Positions 11,477 to 19,933 are shown, counted from the stretch's first letter. The stretch: 64,000 nucleotides of DNA from JAOUEA01 sp963810945 (GCA_963810945.1 CAWEPI010000004.1:558001-622000), one strand, 5' to 3'. Numbers and translations are program-made. The notes: a model not told the origin generated them from the sequence alone.

Positions 11477-11530
11477 TGCACCGGTGTCGGTCGCGGTCTG
11501 CGCCGTCGTGCCTCGCGGTCCCTCCGCCCT

Positions 11531-12244
11531 CTAGACGGTGGGTCGGCCGCTGGCGACCGACATGAAGTCCGGCACGCTCGCGCCCGCGAAGCTCGTGCTG
11601 CGGATCATCCTGCTCAGGGTCGCCGCGGCGCGACGCGAATCGGGCATGACGGCGACCACGACGTAGAGGCCGGACGAGGGGATCCCGAGCTCGCGTACGG
11701 GCCCGAACCCGGGCGCGGCCACGAAGTACTCCCACCTGGTCGGACGGCCGCGGACATCGCAGGTGCCCTTCCCGCTGGCCATGTAGTCCCCGGTCGAGTC
11801 GGCGGGGCCCTGCGCGAAGGCGGGTCGATGGTCCAGGAAGACCTTCGGGCGTTCGGCTCGGCAGTCGGCCGAGTGGGTGAGGCGGGACATCAACGGGCCG
11901 CTCGCCGCCAGGTAGTAGAAGTCGGAGGGCACGCCCACCCTGGTCGCGTCCACCCAGGTGGCGGCCATGCCGCTCGTCGAGCCGTCCATCCGCTCCCACG
12001 CGTGAGGCCTGGGGGACGCGAAGAACCCCGCCCGGGAATCGAGGGCAGAGCCGGCCGGCCGGGCCTGCCAACCGTCCGGGACGAGGGCCTGCACGGCGCC
12101 CGCCGTGATCTCGCTGTACGGGGAGGCCGACGGCTGCACGAGGATGGCCTCCGGCTCGATGGCGGGGTCGTCGGAACCGGGTGTGCCGTTCGCGCACCCA
12201 GCGCCCATGAGGACGACGGCGATCCCGATGACGATCCTGCGCAC
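11531..12244 (-). CDS. Putative lipoprotein of unknown function
   Basis: This is a 237-residue protein that I do not recognise. The N-terminus is a short positively charged segment (MRR), a hydrophobic stretch and then LMGAGCANG, which resembles a lipobox with C17 as the lipidation site, although the -3 glycine is not ideal. The mature part has two further cysteines (in ADCRAE and GTCDVRG) that could form a disulfide, and the pattern WEYFVAAPGFG. It starts with GTG preceded by GGGAG, and lies 72 nt downstream of the receiver-histidine kinase on the same strand, so it could be a sensor partner or output of that system. The function is unknown. Confidence 0.6.
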   Translation of the reverse strand: MRRIVIGIAVVLMGAGCANGTPGSDDPAIEPEAILVQPSASPYSEITAGAVQALVPDGWQARPAGSALDSRAGFFASPRPHAWERMDGSTSGMAATWVDATRVGVPSDFYYLAASGPLMSRLTHSADCRAERPKVFLDHRPAFAQGPADSTGDYMASGKGTCDVRGRPTRWEYFVAAPGFGPVRELGIPSSGLYVVVAVMPDSRRAAATLSRMIRSTSFAGASVPDFMSVASGRPTV

Positions 12245-12316
12245 TGCCCAGTCTCCCGGGGCGAGGATAGTCGGGCGGCGGCAGCTTTGCTACGTCCGGT
12301 GGCGGACCGGCGTGCC

Positions 12317-13504
12317 TCAGGCCGCGCCGGAGGACCGGTGGAGCTCGGCGGCCGCGACGGGGATGCAGAACGAGGCGCGGGTTCCGCCGCCCGGGAGTGG
12401 ATCCGTCCAGAGCGTGCCGCCGTGCTCGACGATGAGCTGGCGAGCGAGGTGGAGCCCTACCCCGACACCGGCCTTCTCCTTGCGCAGCACGCCCTCTCCC
12501 GTGGAGAAGGGTTCCTCGAACGACTGGGTGGCCACCGCACGATGCAGGCCCTCGCCGCGGTCGGTGACGGTCACGACGACACCCTCGTCCATCAGGCGGG
12601 CCCTGACCTCCACGCCGGCCCCGCTGGGGGAGTAGCGGCACGCGTTGTCGAGGAGTTCGCCGATCACGTGCCCGATCCTCGTGGCGTCCGCACGCGCCAT
12701 CAGGCGTCCTGCCACCTGGGCATCGATCGGCACATCCTCGTAGCGGACCGCCACCTCGTCGACCGCACGGCGCACGAGCGGGGCGAGGTCCACGTCCTCC
12801 AGGTTCAGCTCGAACGTGCCTCGCTCGAGCTCGGCCATCGTGATGATCTCGTCCACGATCCCCATCAGCTTGTCGAGCGAGGACTGGAGCTGTGTCAGGA
12901 ACTCGCCCCGCTCCTCCTCCGAGACCGAGGGGTTGCGCAGCACGTAGGAGATGCCCTTTGCGACGGTCACCGGGGTACGGAGCTCGTGCGAGATGTTCGC
13001 GAGGAAGTCGGCCTTGGCCGACGTGCCCTGCGAGACGTCGTGGCGTAGGCGTTCGGCCTCGCCGCGCAGCGTCCGGAGCTCGCCGTCGAGGCGGAGGGTC
13101 TCCTCGGCCATCAGCGCGGCCGCCGTCGTCGAGAGGACGACGCCGCTCGCCTGCGTCCTGATCGCCTGCGCCGCCTCGACGGCCCCGTCGTCCTTCAAGA
13201 GGTAGCCGCTGGCGCCTGCTTGCAGGGCCTCCGCCATGCGGGCAGACTCGCGCTCGATCGTCCAGACGAGCACACGGGACCCGGGGCTCGCCGATCGGAA
13301 CTGCCGGATCAGGTCCGCGCCGGAGAACCCGTCCATGGAGAGCTCGCAGACCACGACGTCGGGTCGGAGCCGGGTGGCCATGTCCACGGCCATGAACGCG
13401 TCGGTCGCCGCATCGACGAACTCGCCCGCGCCGTCGCGCAGGAGTTGGTACTGGAGGCGTGCGACCTCACCGGTCGCATCGCAGAGCAGGACATGAAGAG
13501 GCAT
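12317..13504 (-). CDS. Receiver-histidine kinase with degenerate receiver domain
   Basis: This is a 395-residue soluble signalling protein. Residues 1-118 are a receiver domain, followed by a short coiled linker (about 130-165), a HisKA dimerisation domain with FLANISHELRTP (phospho-acceptor H173), and a HATPase domain with the N box GELLDNACRYSP and later G boxes DRGEGL and GVGVGLHLA. In the receiver the usual phosphorylated aspartate is replaced: PDVVVCELSMDG has E54 where PDVVLMDIRMPG normally has Asp, and the N-terminal acidic pair is reduced to a single D. T82 and K104 are kept. The gene lies 66 nt downstream of a NarL-type regulator and probably phosphorylates it. There are no membrane helices, so the signal must be cytoplasmic. 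Confidence 0.88.
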   Translation of the reverse strand: MPLHVLLCDATGEVARLQYQLLRDGAGEFVDAATDAFMAVDMATRLRPDVVVCELSMDGFSGADLIRQFRSASPGSRVLVWTIERESARMAEALQAGASGYLLKDDGAVEAAQAIRTQASGVVLSTTAAALMAEETLRLDGELRTLRGEAERLRHDVSQGTSAKADFLANISHELRTPVTVAKGISYVLRNPSVSEEERGEFLTQLQSSLDKLMGIVDEIITMAELERGTFELNLEDVDLAPLVRRAVDEVAVRYEDVPIDAQVAGRLMARADATRIGHVIGELLDNACRYSPSGAGVEVRARLMDEGVVVTVTDRGEGLHRAVATQSFEEPFSTGEGVLRKEKAGVGVGLHLARQLIVEHGGTLWTDPLPGGGTRASFCIPVAAAELHRSSGAA

Positions 13505-13570
13505 GCTGCTACCCGTATCGGCCGTGCGGAAGCGGGGTTGAGCAGCGATGCCGTCGCTCCCGACGTGGGC

Positions 13571-14221
13571 CTAGTGGACGATGCCGGTGCGGATCGCGAT
13601 CGCGACCGCCTGTGCGCGATCGTTGGCGCCGAGCTTCTCGAAGATGCGCTCGAGGTGCGTCTTCACCGTGTGCGGGGAGATGCCGAGCTCGGTCGCCACC
13701 TGGCGCGTGGTCGCACCGTCGGCCACCTTCTGCAGGATCTCGCGCTCTCGCTTGGACAGCGGGGCGGCACGAGGCGTGCCCTCCGGATCGCCCATCCGCA
13801 CCTCTTCGATGAAGGTCTTCGTGAGCTGCGGGTGGATCACGGCGTTGCCTTCGATCGCGTTCTTCGCGGCATCGACGAGCGTGTCGGGCGAGGCGTCCTT
13901 GAGGAGATAGCCGGAGACGCCGGCCTGGATGGCCTCCGAGATGGCTCCGCGAGATTCGTCGATCGTGATCAGGATGATCTTCGTCGTGGGAGCGGCCTGC
14001 CGGATCCGACGGGTGGCCTCGATCCCGTCCATGCCCGGCATCCGGACGTCCATGAACACGACATCGGGCTCGAGCTCGCGGGCGCGCTCGACGGCTTCCT
14101 CGCCGCTGGCGGCCTCGCCCACCACGACCACGACGTCCTCGGATAGCTCGAGCGCCGTGCGCAACCCCTCCCGGGTAACCGGATGGTCGTCGACGATCAG
14201 GGCGCGGATGGGATCCGTCAC
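13571..14221 (-). CDS. NarL/FixJ-type response regulator
   Basis: This is a 216-residue two-domain transcription factor. The receiver domain (1-120) keeps the acidic pair (VDDHP), the phospho-acceptor D58 in VVFMDVRMPGMDG, and the lysine in GYLLKDAS. The C-terminal LuxR-type helix-turn-helix has LSKREREILQKVADG and GISPHTVKTHLERIFEKLGA. The open frame runs much further upstream, but GTG at 14221 is preferred: it follows an AAGGAG ribosome-binding site by 9 nt and gives the standard N-terminus. The histidine kinase immediately downstream is the likely partner. Target genes are unknown. Confidence 0.92.
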   Translation of the reverse strand: MTDPIRALIVDDHPVTREGLRTALELSEDVVVVVGEAASGEEAVERARELEPDVVFMDVRMPGMDGIEATRRIRQAAPTTKIILITIDESRGAISEAIQAGVSGYLLKDASPDTLVDAAKNAIEGNAVIHPQLTKTFIEEVRMGDPEGTPRAAPLSKREREILQKVADGATTRQVATELGISPHTVKTHLERIFEKLGANDRAQAVAIAIRTGIVH

Positions 14222-14296
14222 CGGAGATTGCTCCTTCCGTTCGGGGAAGTACGAAGTAGGCTGTAAGGATAGGACGACCGGAGCGAGGAAGCTCAC

Positions 14297-14716
14297 ATGC
14301 ACGAGGAAATCGCCGCAGACGAGGAGTCCCGACACCCTACGACCATGACGGAAGAGCCGGCGCGCCCGACCGCCGCCGCCGACGTCACGGGCGACCCCGT
14401 CGCCGCCGACGGCACACCGACCTCCGACGTCGTCACCGAGGCGTTGAAGAACGTCTACGACCCCGAGCTGGGCATCAACATCGTGGACCTCGGCCTCGTC
14501 TACGACGTGAAGGTCGACGACGCCGGGGACGTCGACATCGAGTACACCCTCACCACCATGGGTTGCCCGATCGGTCCGCTCATCGAGGACCAGATGCGCT
14601 CGCTCCTGCAGGCGGTGCCCGGTGTGGGCGAGGTCCGTCCGGAGATGGTGCTGCGCCCGGCGTGGAGTCCCGAGATGATGTCGGACGAGGCCAAGGCCGC
14701 GCTCGGCATCTTCTGA
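14297..14716 (+). CDS. MIP18/DUF59 metal-sulfur cluster assembly factor (SufT-like)
   Basis: This is a 139-residue protein with a disordered acidic N-terminus (about 1-40) and a MIP18/PaaD fold. The conserved signatures are YDPELGINIVDLGLVYDV and TTMGCPIGPLI, whose cysteine is the reactive residue of the family. Actinobacterial relatives (SufT) help Fe-S cluster maturation and are often in the suf operon; here the gene sits 2.5 kb away from sufB, with the sulfurtransferase and carbonic anhydrase between. A GAGGAAG ribosome-binding site precedes the ATG at 14297. A second ATG at 14345 is possible. Confidence 0.82.
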   Translation: MHEEIAADEESRHPTTMTEEPARPTAAADVTGDPVAADGTPTSDVVTEALKNVYDPELGINIVDLGLVYDVKVDDAGDVDIEYTLTTMGCPIGPLIEDQMRSLLQAVPGVGEVRPEMVLRPAWSPEMMSDEAKAALGIF

Positions 14717-14752
14717 CCAGGTGAACGCGGCGTGGCGTTCCCGCCACGTGCG

Positions 14753-14783
14753 TTGACACGTTGCACCCCGAACGCGATAGGAT
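14753..14783 (+). promoter_or_regulatory. Candidate promoter of the sulfurtransferase leader
   Basis: A TTGACA -35 hexamer (14753-14758) and a TAGGAT -10 hexamer (14778-14783) are separated by 19 nt. The predicted start is near 14790, leaving a leader of about 240 nt before the sulfurtransferase gene. Confidence 0.5.
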
Positions 14784-14852
14784 TCGCACCTGCAATTCCT
14801 ATCTGGGAGCCGTGATTTGATCCGCACGAGGTGCATCGGGGTGGTGGGAGCG

Positions 14853-14924
14853 ATGATCCCGTCTCGCCTGTGCTGTATGTCCCCCCGCGTCCCCCGGGGA
14901 GCGCGCACCTACCTGCGGCCTTAG
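14853..14924 (+). CDS. Candidate cysteine-responsive leader peptide
   Basis: This is a 23-residue reading frame (MIPSRLCCMS...YLRP) with two consecutive cysteine codons, TGC TGT, at codons 7 and 8. An alternative in-frame TTG start at 14817 would give 35 residues with a third cysteine, and it has the better-spaced GGGAG ribosome-binding site. In actinobacteria, short upstream peptides rich in cysteine precede sulfur-metabolism genes; in mycobacteria such peptides act as cysteine-responsive attenuators. The location between a promoter and a thiosulfate sulfurtransferase gene fits this. No homology search was possible, so this stays a candidate. Confidence 0.5.
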   Translation: MIPSRLCCMSPRVPRGARTYLRP

Positions 14925-14957
14925 CACCCTCCATCCCCGGAACCCATCCGTACGACC

Positions 14958-14981
14958 CGACGGCCGCGCCCGCGGCCGTCG
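14958..14981 (+). promoter_or_regulatory. GC-rich hairpin, possible attenuator
   Basis: A perfect 11-bp inverted repeat (arms 14958-14968 and 14971-14981, around CGACGGCCGCG) lies between the dicysteine peptide and the sulfurtransferase gene. It could act as a terminator/attenuator or occlude translation. There is no T-tract after it. Confidence 0.4.
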
Positions 14982-15030
14982 TTCGCGTTCCCGGGGGTCC
15001 GCACTCCCGGAGAGGAAGGAGTTGATCGTC

Positions 15031-15876
15031 ATGGCGGACTACGCCAAGCCCGACGCGCTCGTGAGCACGGACTGGCTCGAGGAGCACCTCGACGACCCGA
15101 ACGTGCGCATCATCGAGGTGGACGAAGACACCACGGCCTACGACAAGGGCCACATCCGCAACGCGGTGAGGTGGGATTGGTCCACCGACCTGCACGCGGC
15201 GGTCGGCCGCGACTTCAAGGATCGGGCGGGCTTCTCGAGCCTGCTCGCGGAGGCGGGCGTCGGCGAGGACACGACGGTGATCGTCTACGGCGGGAACAAC
15301 AACTGGTTCGCCGCGTACGCCTACTGGCTGCTCAAGCTCCGCGGCTTCGAGGACGTCAAGTTGCTGAACGGTGGCCGGAAGAAGTGGGAACTGGAGAGCC
15401 GCGAGCTCACGCAGGACGAGCCGTCGTTGACGGCCACGGGCTACGCGATCACGGGCCCCGAGCGCCCCGAGATCCGCGCGCTGCGGGACGAGGTGATCGA
15501 CAAGGTCGGCGGGAGCACCGGCTTCGTGGACGTCCGTTCACCCGAGGAGTACCGGGGCGAGAAGCTGGCCCCCGATCACCTGCCGCAGGAGCAGTCGCAG
15601 GTGCCGGGCCACGTGGCCGGTGCCGCCAACATCCCCTGGGTGAAGGCCGCGAACGACGATGGGACCTTCAAGTCGGCGGACGAGCTGAAGGCGCTCTACG
15701 AGGCCGAGGGCATCACGCCCGACCGCGAGGTCATCGCGTACTGCCGGATCGGGGAGCGCTCCTCGCACACGTGGTTCGCCCTGCAGGAGCTGCTCGGGTA
15801 CGAAGACGTCAAGAACTACGACGGCTCGTGGACCGAGTACGGCTCCCTCGTCGGCGCACCCGTCGAGCTCGGCTGA
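15031..15876 (+). CDS. Thiosulfate sulfurtransferase (rhodanese)
   Basis: This is a 281-residue two-domain rhodanese of the actinobacterial CysA/SseA type. It moves sulfane sulfur from thiosulfate or a related donor to a thiophilic acceptor. The inactive N-terminal domain spans about 10-135. The C-terminal domain carries FVDVRSPEEY and the active-site loop YCRIGERSSHTWF with catalytic C238. The ATG at 15031 is chosen because it lies 9 nt after AAGGAG; an in-frame TTG at 15022 abuts the ribosome-binding site and is unlikely. Carbonic anhydrase follows after 12 nt. A promoter, a dicysteine peptide and a hairpin lie upstream and may make expression respond to cysteine. Confidence 0.92.
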   Translation: MADYAKPDALVSTDWLEEHLDDPNVRIIEVDEDTTAYDKGHIRNAVRWDWSTDLHAAVGRDFKDRAGFSSLLAEAGVGEDTTVIVYGGNNNWFAAYAYWLLKLRGFEDVKLLNGGRKKWELESRELTQDEPSLTATGYAITGPERPEIRALRDEVIDKVGGSTGFVDVRSPEEYRGEKLAPDHLPQEQSQVPGHVAGAANIPWVKAANDDGTFKSADELKALYEAEGITPDREVIAYCRIGERSSHTWFALQELLGYEDVKNYDGSWTEYGSLVGAPVELG

Positions 15877-15888
15877 GGAGGAGGGACG

Positions 15889-16392
15889 ATGTCTGAGATA
15901 TCCGCACTGCTCGACGCGAACCGCTCCTTCGCCGCTTCGTTCGCGAGCGGTGATCTGCCGATGCCGCCCGCGCGCCCGCTGGCGGTGGTGACGTGCATGG
16001 ACGCGCGCCTGCACCCCGAGACGTTCCTGGGCCTCGACATCGGCGATGCGCATGTCATCCGTAACGCCGGAGGCCGGGCGTCCGAGGACGCCCTCCGGTC
16101 GCTCATCATCTCGAGCTGGCTGCTGGGCACCCGCGAGTTCGTGGTGATCCATCACACGGACTGCGGGATGCTCACGTTCACCGACGACGTGCTCCAGCAG
16201 AAGGTGAAGGAGTCGACGGGGGGAGACGTCTCCTCGTTCGACTTCCTCACCTTCAGCGACCTCGATCAGAGCGTCCGCGAGGACGTCGAGCGGATCCGCA
16301 GCTTGCGGGACGGGCTGCCCGAAGGCGTGAGCGTCTCGGGCTACGTCTATGACGTGGGGACCGGCGAACTGCGGGAGGTGGTACCGGCCTAG
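15889..16392 (+). CDS. Beta-carbonic anhydrase
   Basis: This is a 167-residue zinc enzyme that interconverts CO2 and bicarbonate. The zinc ligands are C36 (in TCMDAR), H89 and C92 (in HHTDCGM), with the Asp-Arg dyad D38/R40 and the NAGGRASED loop all present. It matches the small actinobacterial class often found next to a rhodanese gene, and here it starts 12 nt after the sulfurtransferase. Its final codons overlap the convergent PAP2 gene: both stops use the same CTAG. Confidence 0.93.
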   Translation: MSEISALLDANRSFAASFASGDLPMPPARPLAVVTCMDARLHPETFLGLDIGDAHVIRNAGGRASEDALRSLIISSWLLGTREFVVIHHTDCGMLTFTDDVLQQKVKESTGGDVSSFDFLTFSDLDQSVREDVERIRSLRDGLPEGVSVSGYVYDVGTGELREVVPA

Positions 16393-17060
16393 GAGGCCTG
16401 TTCCACGGTGTCGGTCGTCGGGGGCCGGGGCTTCGCCCCGGTCCCCGCGCTCGTCTCCGGGACGCCAACGACGAGGTTGGCGCCGGCACCGATCGCCACC
16501 CCGAACGCGAAGCCCCCCAGCACGTCGAGGGGATTGTGGGCGCCCAGGTAGACCCGGGCGAAGGCGACGAGGGCCACCACGAGCCACGGGACGATCTTCC
16601 AGCGACCCCGCAGGTACGGCATGAGCGCCCAGGCGAGACCCGTGACGAGCACCACATGTCCCGAGACGAACGAGACGCCCGAGGTGGGCGTGCCACCCCG
16701 CACGTGGACGACCGGCTCGGTGACGCCCGGGCGCTCGCGCACGACGATCTTCCATACCAGGCGCTCCCCGAGGAGCTTCCCCACCGTGACGACCGCGAAC
16801 GCGATCGCGAGGCGCCAGCGGCGCGCGATCAACGCCACGACCACGGCGAGCGGTCCCACCGCGAGCACCCCGAGGTACTGCGCCTTGTACATGACGGGCG
16901 CCAGCGCGTCGGGCAGGCCGTTGATCGCGCGGAAGACCCGCTGCTCGAGCCCCCCGACGGTCCCGTCCCGCACCACGACGCCGCACACCACGAGGAGGGC
17001 CAGACCCGTTAGGCCCCAAACCACATCGAACCGGCGGCGCCGGTAGCTCGTCGCCTCCAC
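16389..17060 (-). CDS. PAP2-family membrane phosphatase
   Basis: This is a 223-residue integral membrane protein with about five or six hydrophobic helices. The three PAP2 motifs are present: KIVVRERPG (about 104-112), FVSGHVVL (about 130-137) and RVYLGAHNPLDVLGG (about 168-182). Such enzymes dephosphorylate lipid phosphates, for example undecaprenyl diphosphate or phosphatidic acid; the exact substrate is open. The GTG start at 17060 has a TAGGGT -10 six bases upstream and no ribosome-binding site. The last four bases overlap the carbonic anhydrase gene on the other strand. Confidence 0.88.
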   Translation of the reverse strand: MEATSYRRRRFDVVWGLTGLALLVVCGVVVRDGTVGGLEQRVFRAINGLPDALAPVMYKAQYLGVLAVGPLAVVVALIARRWRLAIAFAVVTVGKLLGERLVWKIVVRERPGVTEPVVHVRGGTPTSGVSFVSGHVVLVTGLAWALMPYLRGRWKIVPWLVVALVAFARVYLGAHNPLDVLGGFAFGVAIGAGANLVVGVPETSAGTGAKPRPPTTDTVEQAS

Positions 17061-17066
17061 GCCAGC

Positions 17067-17072
17067 ACCCTA
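17067..17072 (-). promoter_or_regulatory. Leaderless -10 of PAP2 gene
   Basis: TAGGGT on the minus strand, 6 nt before the GTG start. Confidence 0.45.
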
Positions 17073-17175
17073 CGCCGGTCGAGCCGTCCTGTCGCGGCGA
17101 ATCCGACCTCCCCGGTGGACTTTAGCGTCGAGACGGCGGTAGGCTGGGGTTCGTCCGTACCGAGAGGGAGCCGAC

Positions 17176-18588
17176 GTGGCCGTCAGCCAAGAAGAACACC
17201 TCAAGGAACTCAGCAAGGGGTATCGGTTCGACTGGAAGGATGCGTCGCATTCCGTCTTCGAGCCCAAGCGGGGTCTGAACGAGCACGTCGTCGAGGAGAT
17301 CTCGGCCCTGAAGTCGGAGCCGGACTGGATGCGCAAGACGCGCCTGAAGTCGCTCCGTTACTTCAACATGCGGCCGATGCCCTGGTGGGGCGCGGACCTG
17401 TCCGACATCGACTTCCAGGACATCTTCTACTTCATCCGCTCGACGGAGAAGCAGGCGAGCAACTGGGACGAGCTGCCGGATGACATCAAGGGCACCTGGG
17501 ACAAGCTCGGTATCCCGGAAGCGGAGAAGAAGTACCTGGGTGGCGTGAGCGCGCAATACGAGTCCGAGGTCGTCTACCACAAGATCAAGAAGGAGCTCGA
17601 CGACATCGGCGTGCTCTTCACCGACATGGACTCGGCCTTGCGGGACTACCCCGACATCGTCAAGCAGTACTTCGGCACCGTGATCCCGCCCAACGACAAC
17701 AAGTTCGCGTCCCTCAACACCGCCGTGTGGTCGGGAGGCTCGTTCATCTACGTGCCGCCGGGCGTGCATGTCGACATCCCCCTCCAGGCGTACTTCCGGA
17801 TCAACGCCGAGAACATGGGTCAGTTCGAGCGGACGCTGATCATCGCGGACGAGGGCAGCTACGTGCACTACGTCGAGGGGTGCTCGGCACCGATCTACTC
17901 CAGCGACTCGCTGCACTCCGCCGTCGTCGAGATCATCGTGAAGAAGGGCGCGCGCGTGCGCTACACGACGATCCAGAACTGGTCGACGAACGTCTACAAC
18001 CTCGTCACCAAGCGTGCCGTCGCGCACGAGGACGCCGTCATGGAGTGGATCGACGGGAACATCGGGTCGAAGGTGACGATGAAGTACCCGTCGATCTACC
18101 TGGTGGGCGAGGGCGCGCGCGGCGAGGTGCTCTCGGTGGCCTTCGCCGGCAAGGGGATGCACACGGACGCGGGCGGCAAGGCGATCCACGCGGCCCCGCA
18201 CACGACGTCGGTGATCAACTCCAAGTCGGTGAGCAAGGACGGCGGACGGACCGGGTACCGCGGGCTGATCCGTGTGGAGCCCGATGCCCATCATGCCAAG
18301 TCGACGGTGCGTTGCGACGCCCTGATCCTCGACGACGAGAGCCGCTCGGACACCTACCCCTACATCGAGGTGGAGGACGAGACCGCGGCGCTCGGCCATG
18401 AGGCCACCGTGAGCAAGGTCGGCGATGACCAGCTCTTCTACCTGATGAGCCGAGGGCTCTCCGAGGCCGAGGCGACGGCGATGATCGTGAACGGCTTCAT
18501 CGAGCCCATCACGCGTGAGCTCCCGATGGAGTACGCGGTCGAGCTGAACCGCCTGATCGAATTGCAGATGGAAGGCTCGGTCGGCTAG
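17176..18588 (+). CDS. sufB: Fe-S cluster scaffold protein SufB
   Basis: SufB is the scaffold subunit of the SufBCD complex, on which Fe-S clusters are built. It has 470 residues, a typical length. Recognisable features are the GVSAQYESEVVYH segment (about 120), IPPNDNKFASLNTAVWSGGSF, the beta-helix core, and the C-terminal SRGLSEAEATAMIVNGFIEP. A conserved cysteine lies in VEGCSAPIYSSDSLH. The GTG start follows GAGAGGGAG. It opens the suf operon sufB-sufD-Rieske-sufC-sufS-sufU. The usual upstream repressor gene sufR is not present; the gene before it is an unrelated phosphatase on the other strand. Confidence 0.96.
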   Translation: MAVSQEEHLKELSKGYRFDWKDASHSVFEPKRGLNEHVVEEISALKSEPDWMRKTRLKSLRYFNMRPMPWWGADLSDIDFQDIFYFIRSTEKQASNWDELPDDIKGTWDKLGIPEAEKKYLGGVSAQYESEVVYHKIKKELDDIGVLFTDMDSALRDYPDIVKQYFGTVIPPNDNKFASLNTAVWSGGSFIYVPPGVHVDIPLQAYFRINAENMGQFERTLIIADEGSYVHYVEGCSAPIYSSDSLHSAVVEIIVKKGARVRYTTIQNWSTNVYNLVTKRAVAHEDAVMEWIDGNIGSKVTMKYPSIYLVGEGARGEVLSVAFAGKGMHTDAGGKAIHAAPHTTSVINSKSVSKDGGRTGYRGLIRVEPDAHHAKSTVRCDALILDDESRSDTYPYIEVEDETAALGHEATVSKVGDDQLFYLMSRGLSEAEATAMIVNGFIEPITRELPMEYAVELNRLIELQMEGSVG

Positions 18589-18652
18589 CCCCACCGGCGA
18601 GGAACCGCGCGAGGGCAGGCCTCGGGTCTGCCCTCTCGCATGGAGCGAGGAC

Positions 18653-19933
18653 ATGACGACCACGACCGAGACCTTCGACGAGGCGGCGCTCGCCGCCCTC
18701 CCTCGGGTGCCCGGGTTCGTGGAGGCGTCCCGCAAGCAGGCCTTCGAGGAATACCGGACGTTGCCGATCCCGTCGCAGGAGACGGAGGAGTGGCGCTACA
18801 CCGACCTGTCCGACTTCGACCTGAGCTTCGTCCCGCACACGCCGGGTCACGGTGCGGGCGCGCCCGCGCAGGACGGCGCGATGGGCGCGACGATGCTCCA
18901 GCACAACTCGAGCATCATGCTCACGACGTCCGGTCAGGATCTGGCGGCCCAGGGCGTGATCCTCTGCGACCTCGATGTGGCGGCGACCGAGCACCCCGAG
19001 CTGGTCGAGCCTCACCTGCATCGGCTGATCCCCACGGACCGGACGAAGTTCACGGCCCTGCACGGAGCGTTCCGCACCGGTGGCACGTTCCTGTTCGTCC
19101 CCGAGGGCGTGGCCGTGGCGCTCCCGCTGCAGACCCTGACGTGGCTCGACGCGGACGGAGCCGCCGTCTTCCCGCACACGCTGATCGTGACCGGCGCCCA
19201 CGCCGAGGTCACCTTCATCGACCGCTACAGCTCCCCGGATCTGAACCGCGCGTTCAGCGACGCCGTCACCGAGATCGTCGTGGGCGACGGCGCCCACGTG
19301 CGATACGTCTCGATCCAGGAGTGGGGCGCCGGCGTCACGCATCTCGGCGTGACCCGCGCGGAGGTCGGGCGCGACGCCGAGATCCGCACCTTGGCGATCG
19401 GCTTCGGTGCCGATCTCGCGCGCGTGGAGAACGAGGTCGTCCTCGGCCAACCCGGCGGCTTCTCCGAGCAGCTGGGGATCTTCTTCGCGGACGGGACCCA
19501 GCACTTCGATCACCGCTCGCTCCAGGACCACGTCGCGCCCAACTGCTCCAGCGACCTCCTCTACAAGGGGGCGTTGCGCGACCGGAGCCGCGCCGTCTAC
19601 AGCGGATGGGTGCACGTGCGTCCCGACGCGCAGAAGACCGACGCGATGCAGACCTCGCGCAACATCGTGCTCTCCGAGCACGCCAAGGCCGACGCGATCC
19701 CCAACCTCGAGATCGAGGCGAACGACGTGAAGTGCGGCCACGCGGCGAGCGTCGGCCCGGTCGACGAGGAGACCGTGTTCTACCTCTGCAGCCGTGGGAT
19801 CCCGCACGACGAGGCCGAGCGGCTGATCGTGAGCGGGTTCTTCCAGGAGGTCCTCGACCGCGTGCGGATCGACCAGGTGCGGGAGAGCGCCGAGCTCACC
19901 ATCGCCGAAGAGCTCGAGCGGGGCATCCGATGA
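18653..19933 (+). CDS. sufD: Fe-S cluster assembly protein SufD
   Basis: SufD pairs with SufB and SufC to form the SufBC2D scaffold. It has 426 residues. Typical features are the N-terminal helical region with EEWRYTDLSDFDL (about 44-56), the central right-handed beta-helix, HFDHRSLQDHVAPNCSSDLLYKG-type sequence (key residues H, D and C at about 281-300) and the C-terminal VFYLCSRGIPHDEAERLIVSGF. It begins 64 nt after sufB, and its stop overlaps the next start as ATGA. Confidence 0.95.
   Translation: MTTTTETFDEAALAALPRVPGFVEASRKQAFEEYRTLPIPSQETEEWRYTDLSDFDLSFVPHTPGHGAGAPAQDGAMGATMLQHNSSIMLTTSGQDLAAQGVILCDLDVAATEHPELVEPHLHRLIPTDRTKFTALHGAFRTGGTFLFVPEGVAVALPLQTLTWLDADGAAVFPHTLIVTGAHAEVTFIDRYSSPDLNRAFSDAVTEIVVGDGAHVRYVSIQEWGAGVTHLGVTRAEVGRDAEIRTLAIGFGADLARVENEVVLGQPGGFSEQLGIFFADGTQHFDHRSLQDHVAPNCSSDLLYKGALRDRSRAVYSGWVHVRPDAQKTDAMQTSRNIVLSEHAKADAIPNLEIEANDVKCGHAASVGPVDEETVFYLCSRGIPHDEAERLIVSGFFQEVLDRVRIDQVRESAELTIAEELERGIR

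Larger units (their letters stand above)
14717..15030 (+). other. Intergenic leader region upstream of sulfurtransferase
   Basis: This 314-nt stretch has no long gene. It contains, in order, a candidate sigma-70-type promoter (14753-14783), a short dicysteine reading frame (14853-14924), a strong GC hairpin (14958-14981) and the ribosome-binding site GAAGGAG of the sulfurtransferase (around 15014-15021). The order promoter, short peptide, hairpin, gene is the layout of an attenuator. I see no match to SAM or cobalamin riboswitch cores. Confidence 0.55.

Noticed and set aside
14717..15030. A SAM, cobalamin or other known riboswitch in the sulfurtransferase leader
   Set aside because: I could not match the conserved cores of these classes by eye. 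The short peptide and hairpin explain the region better.
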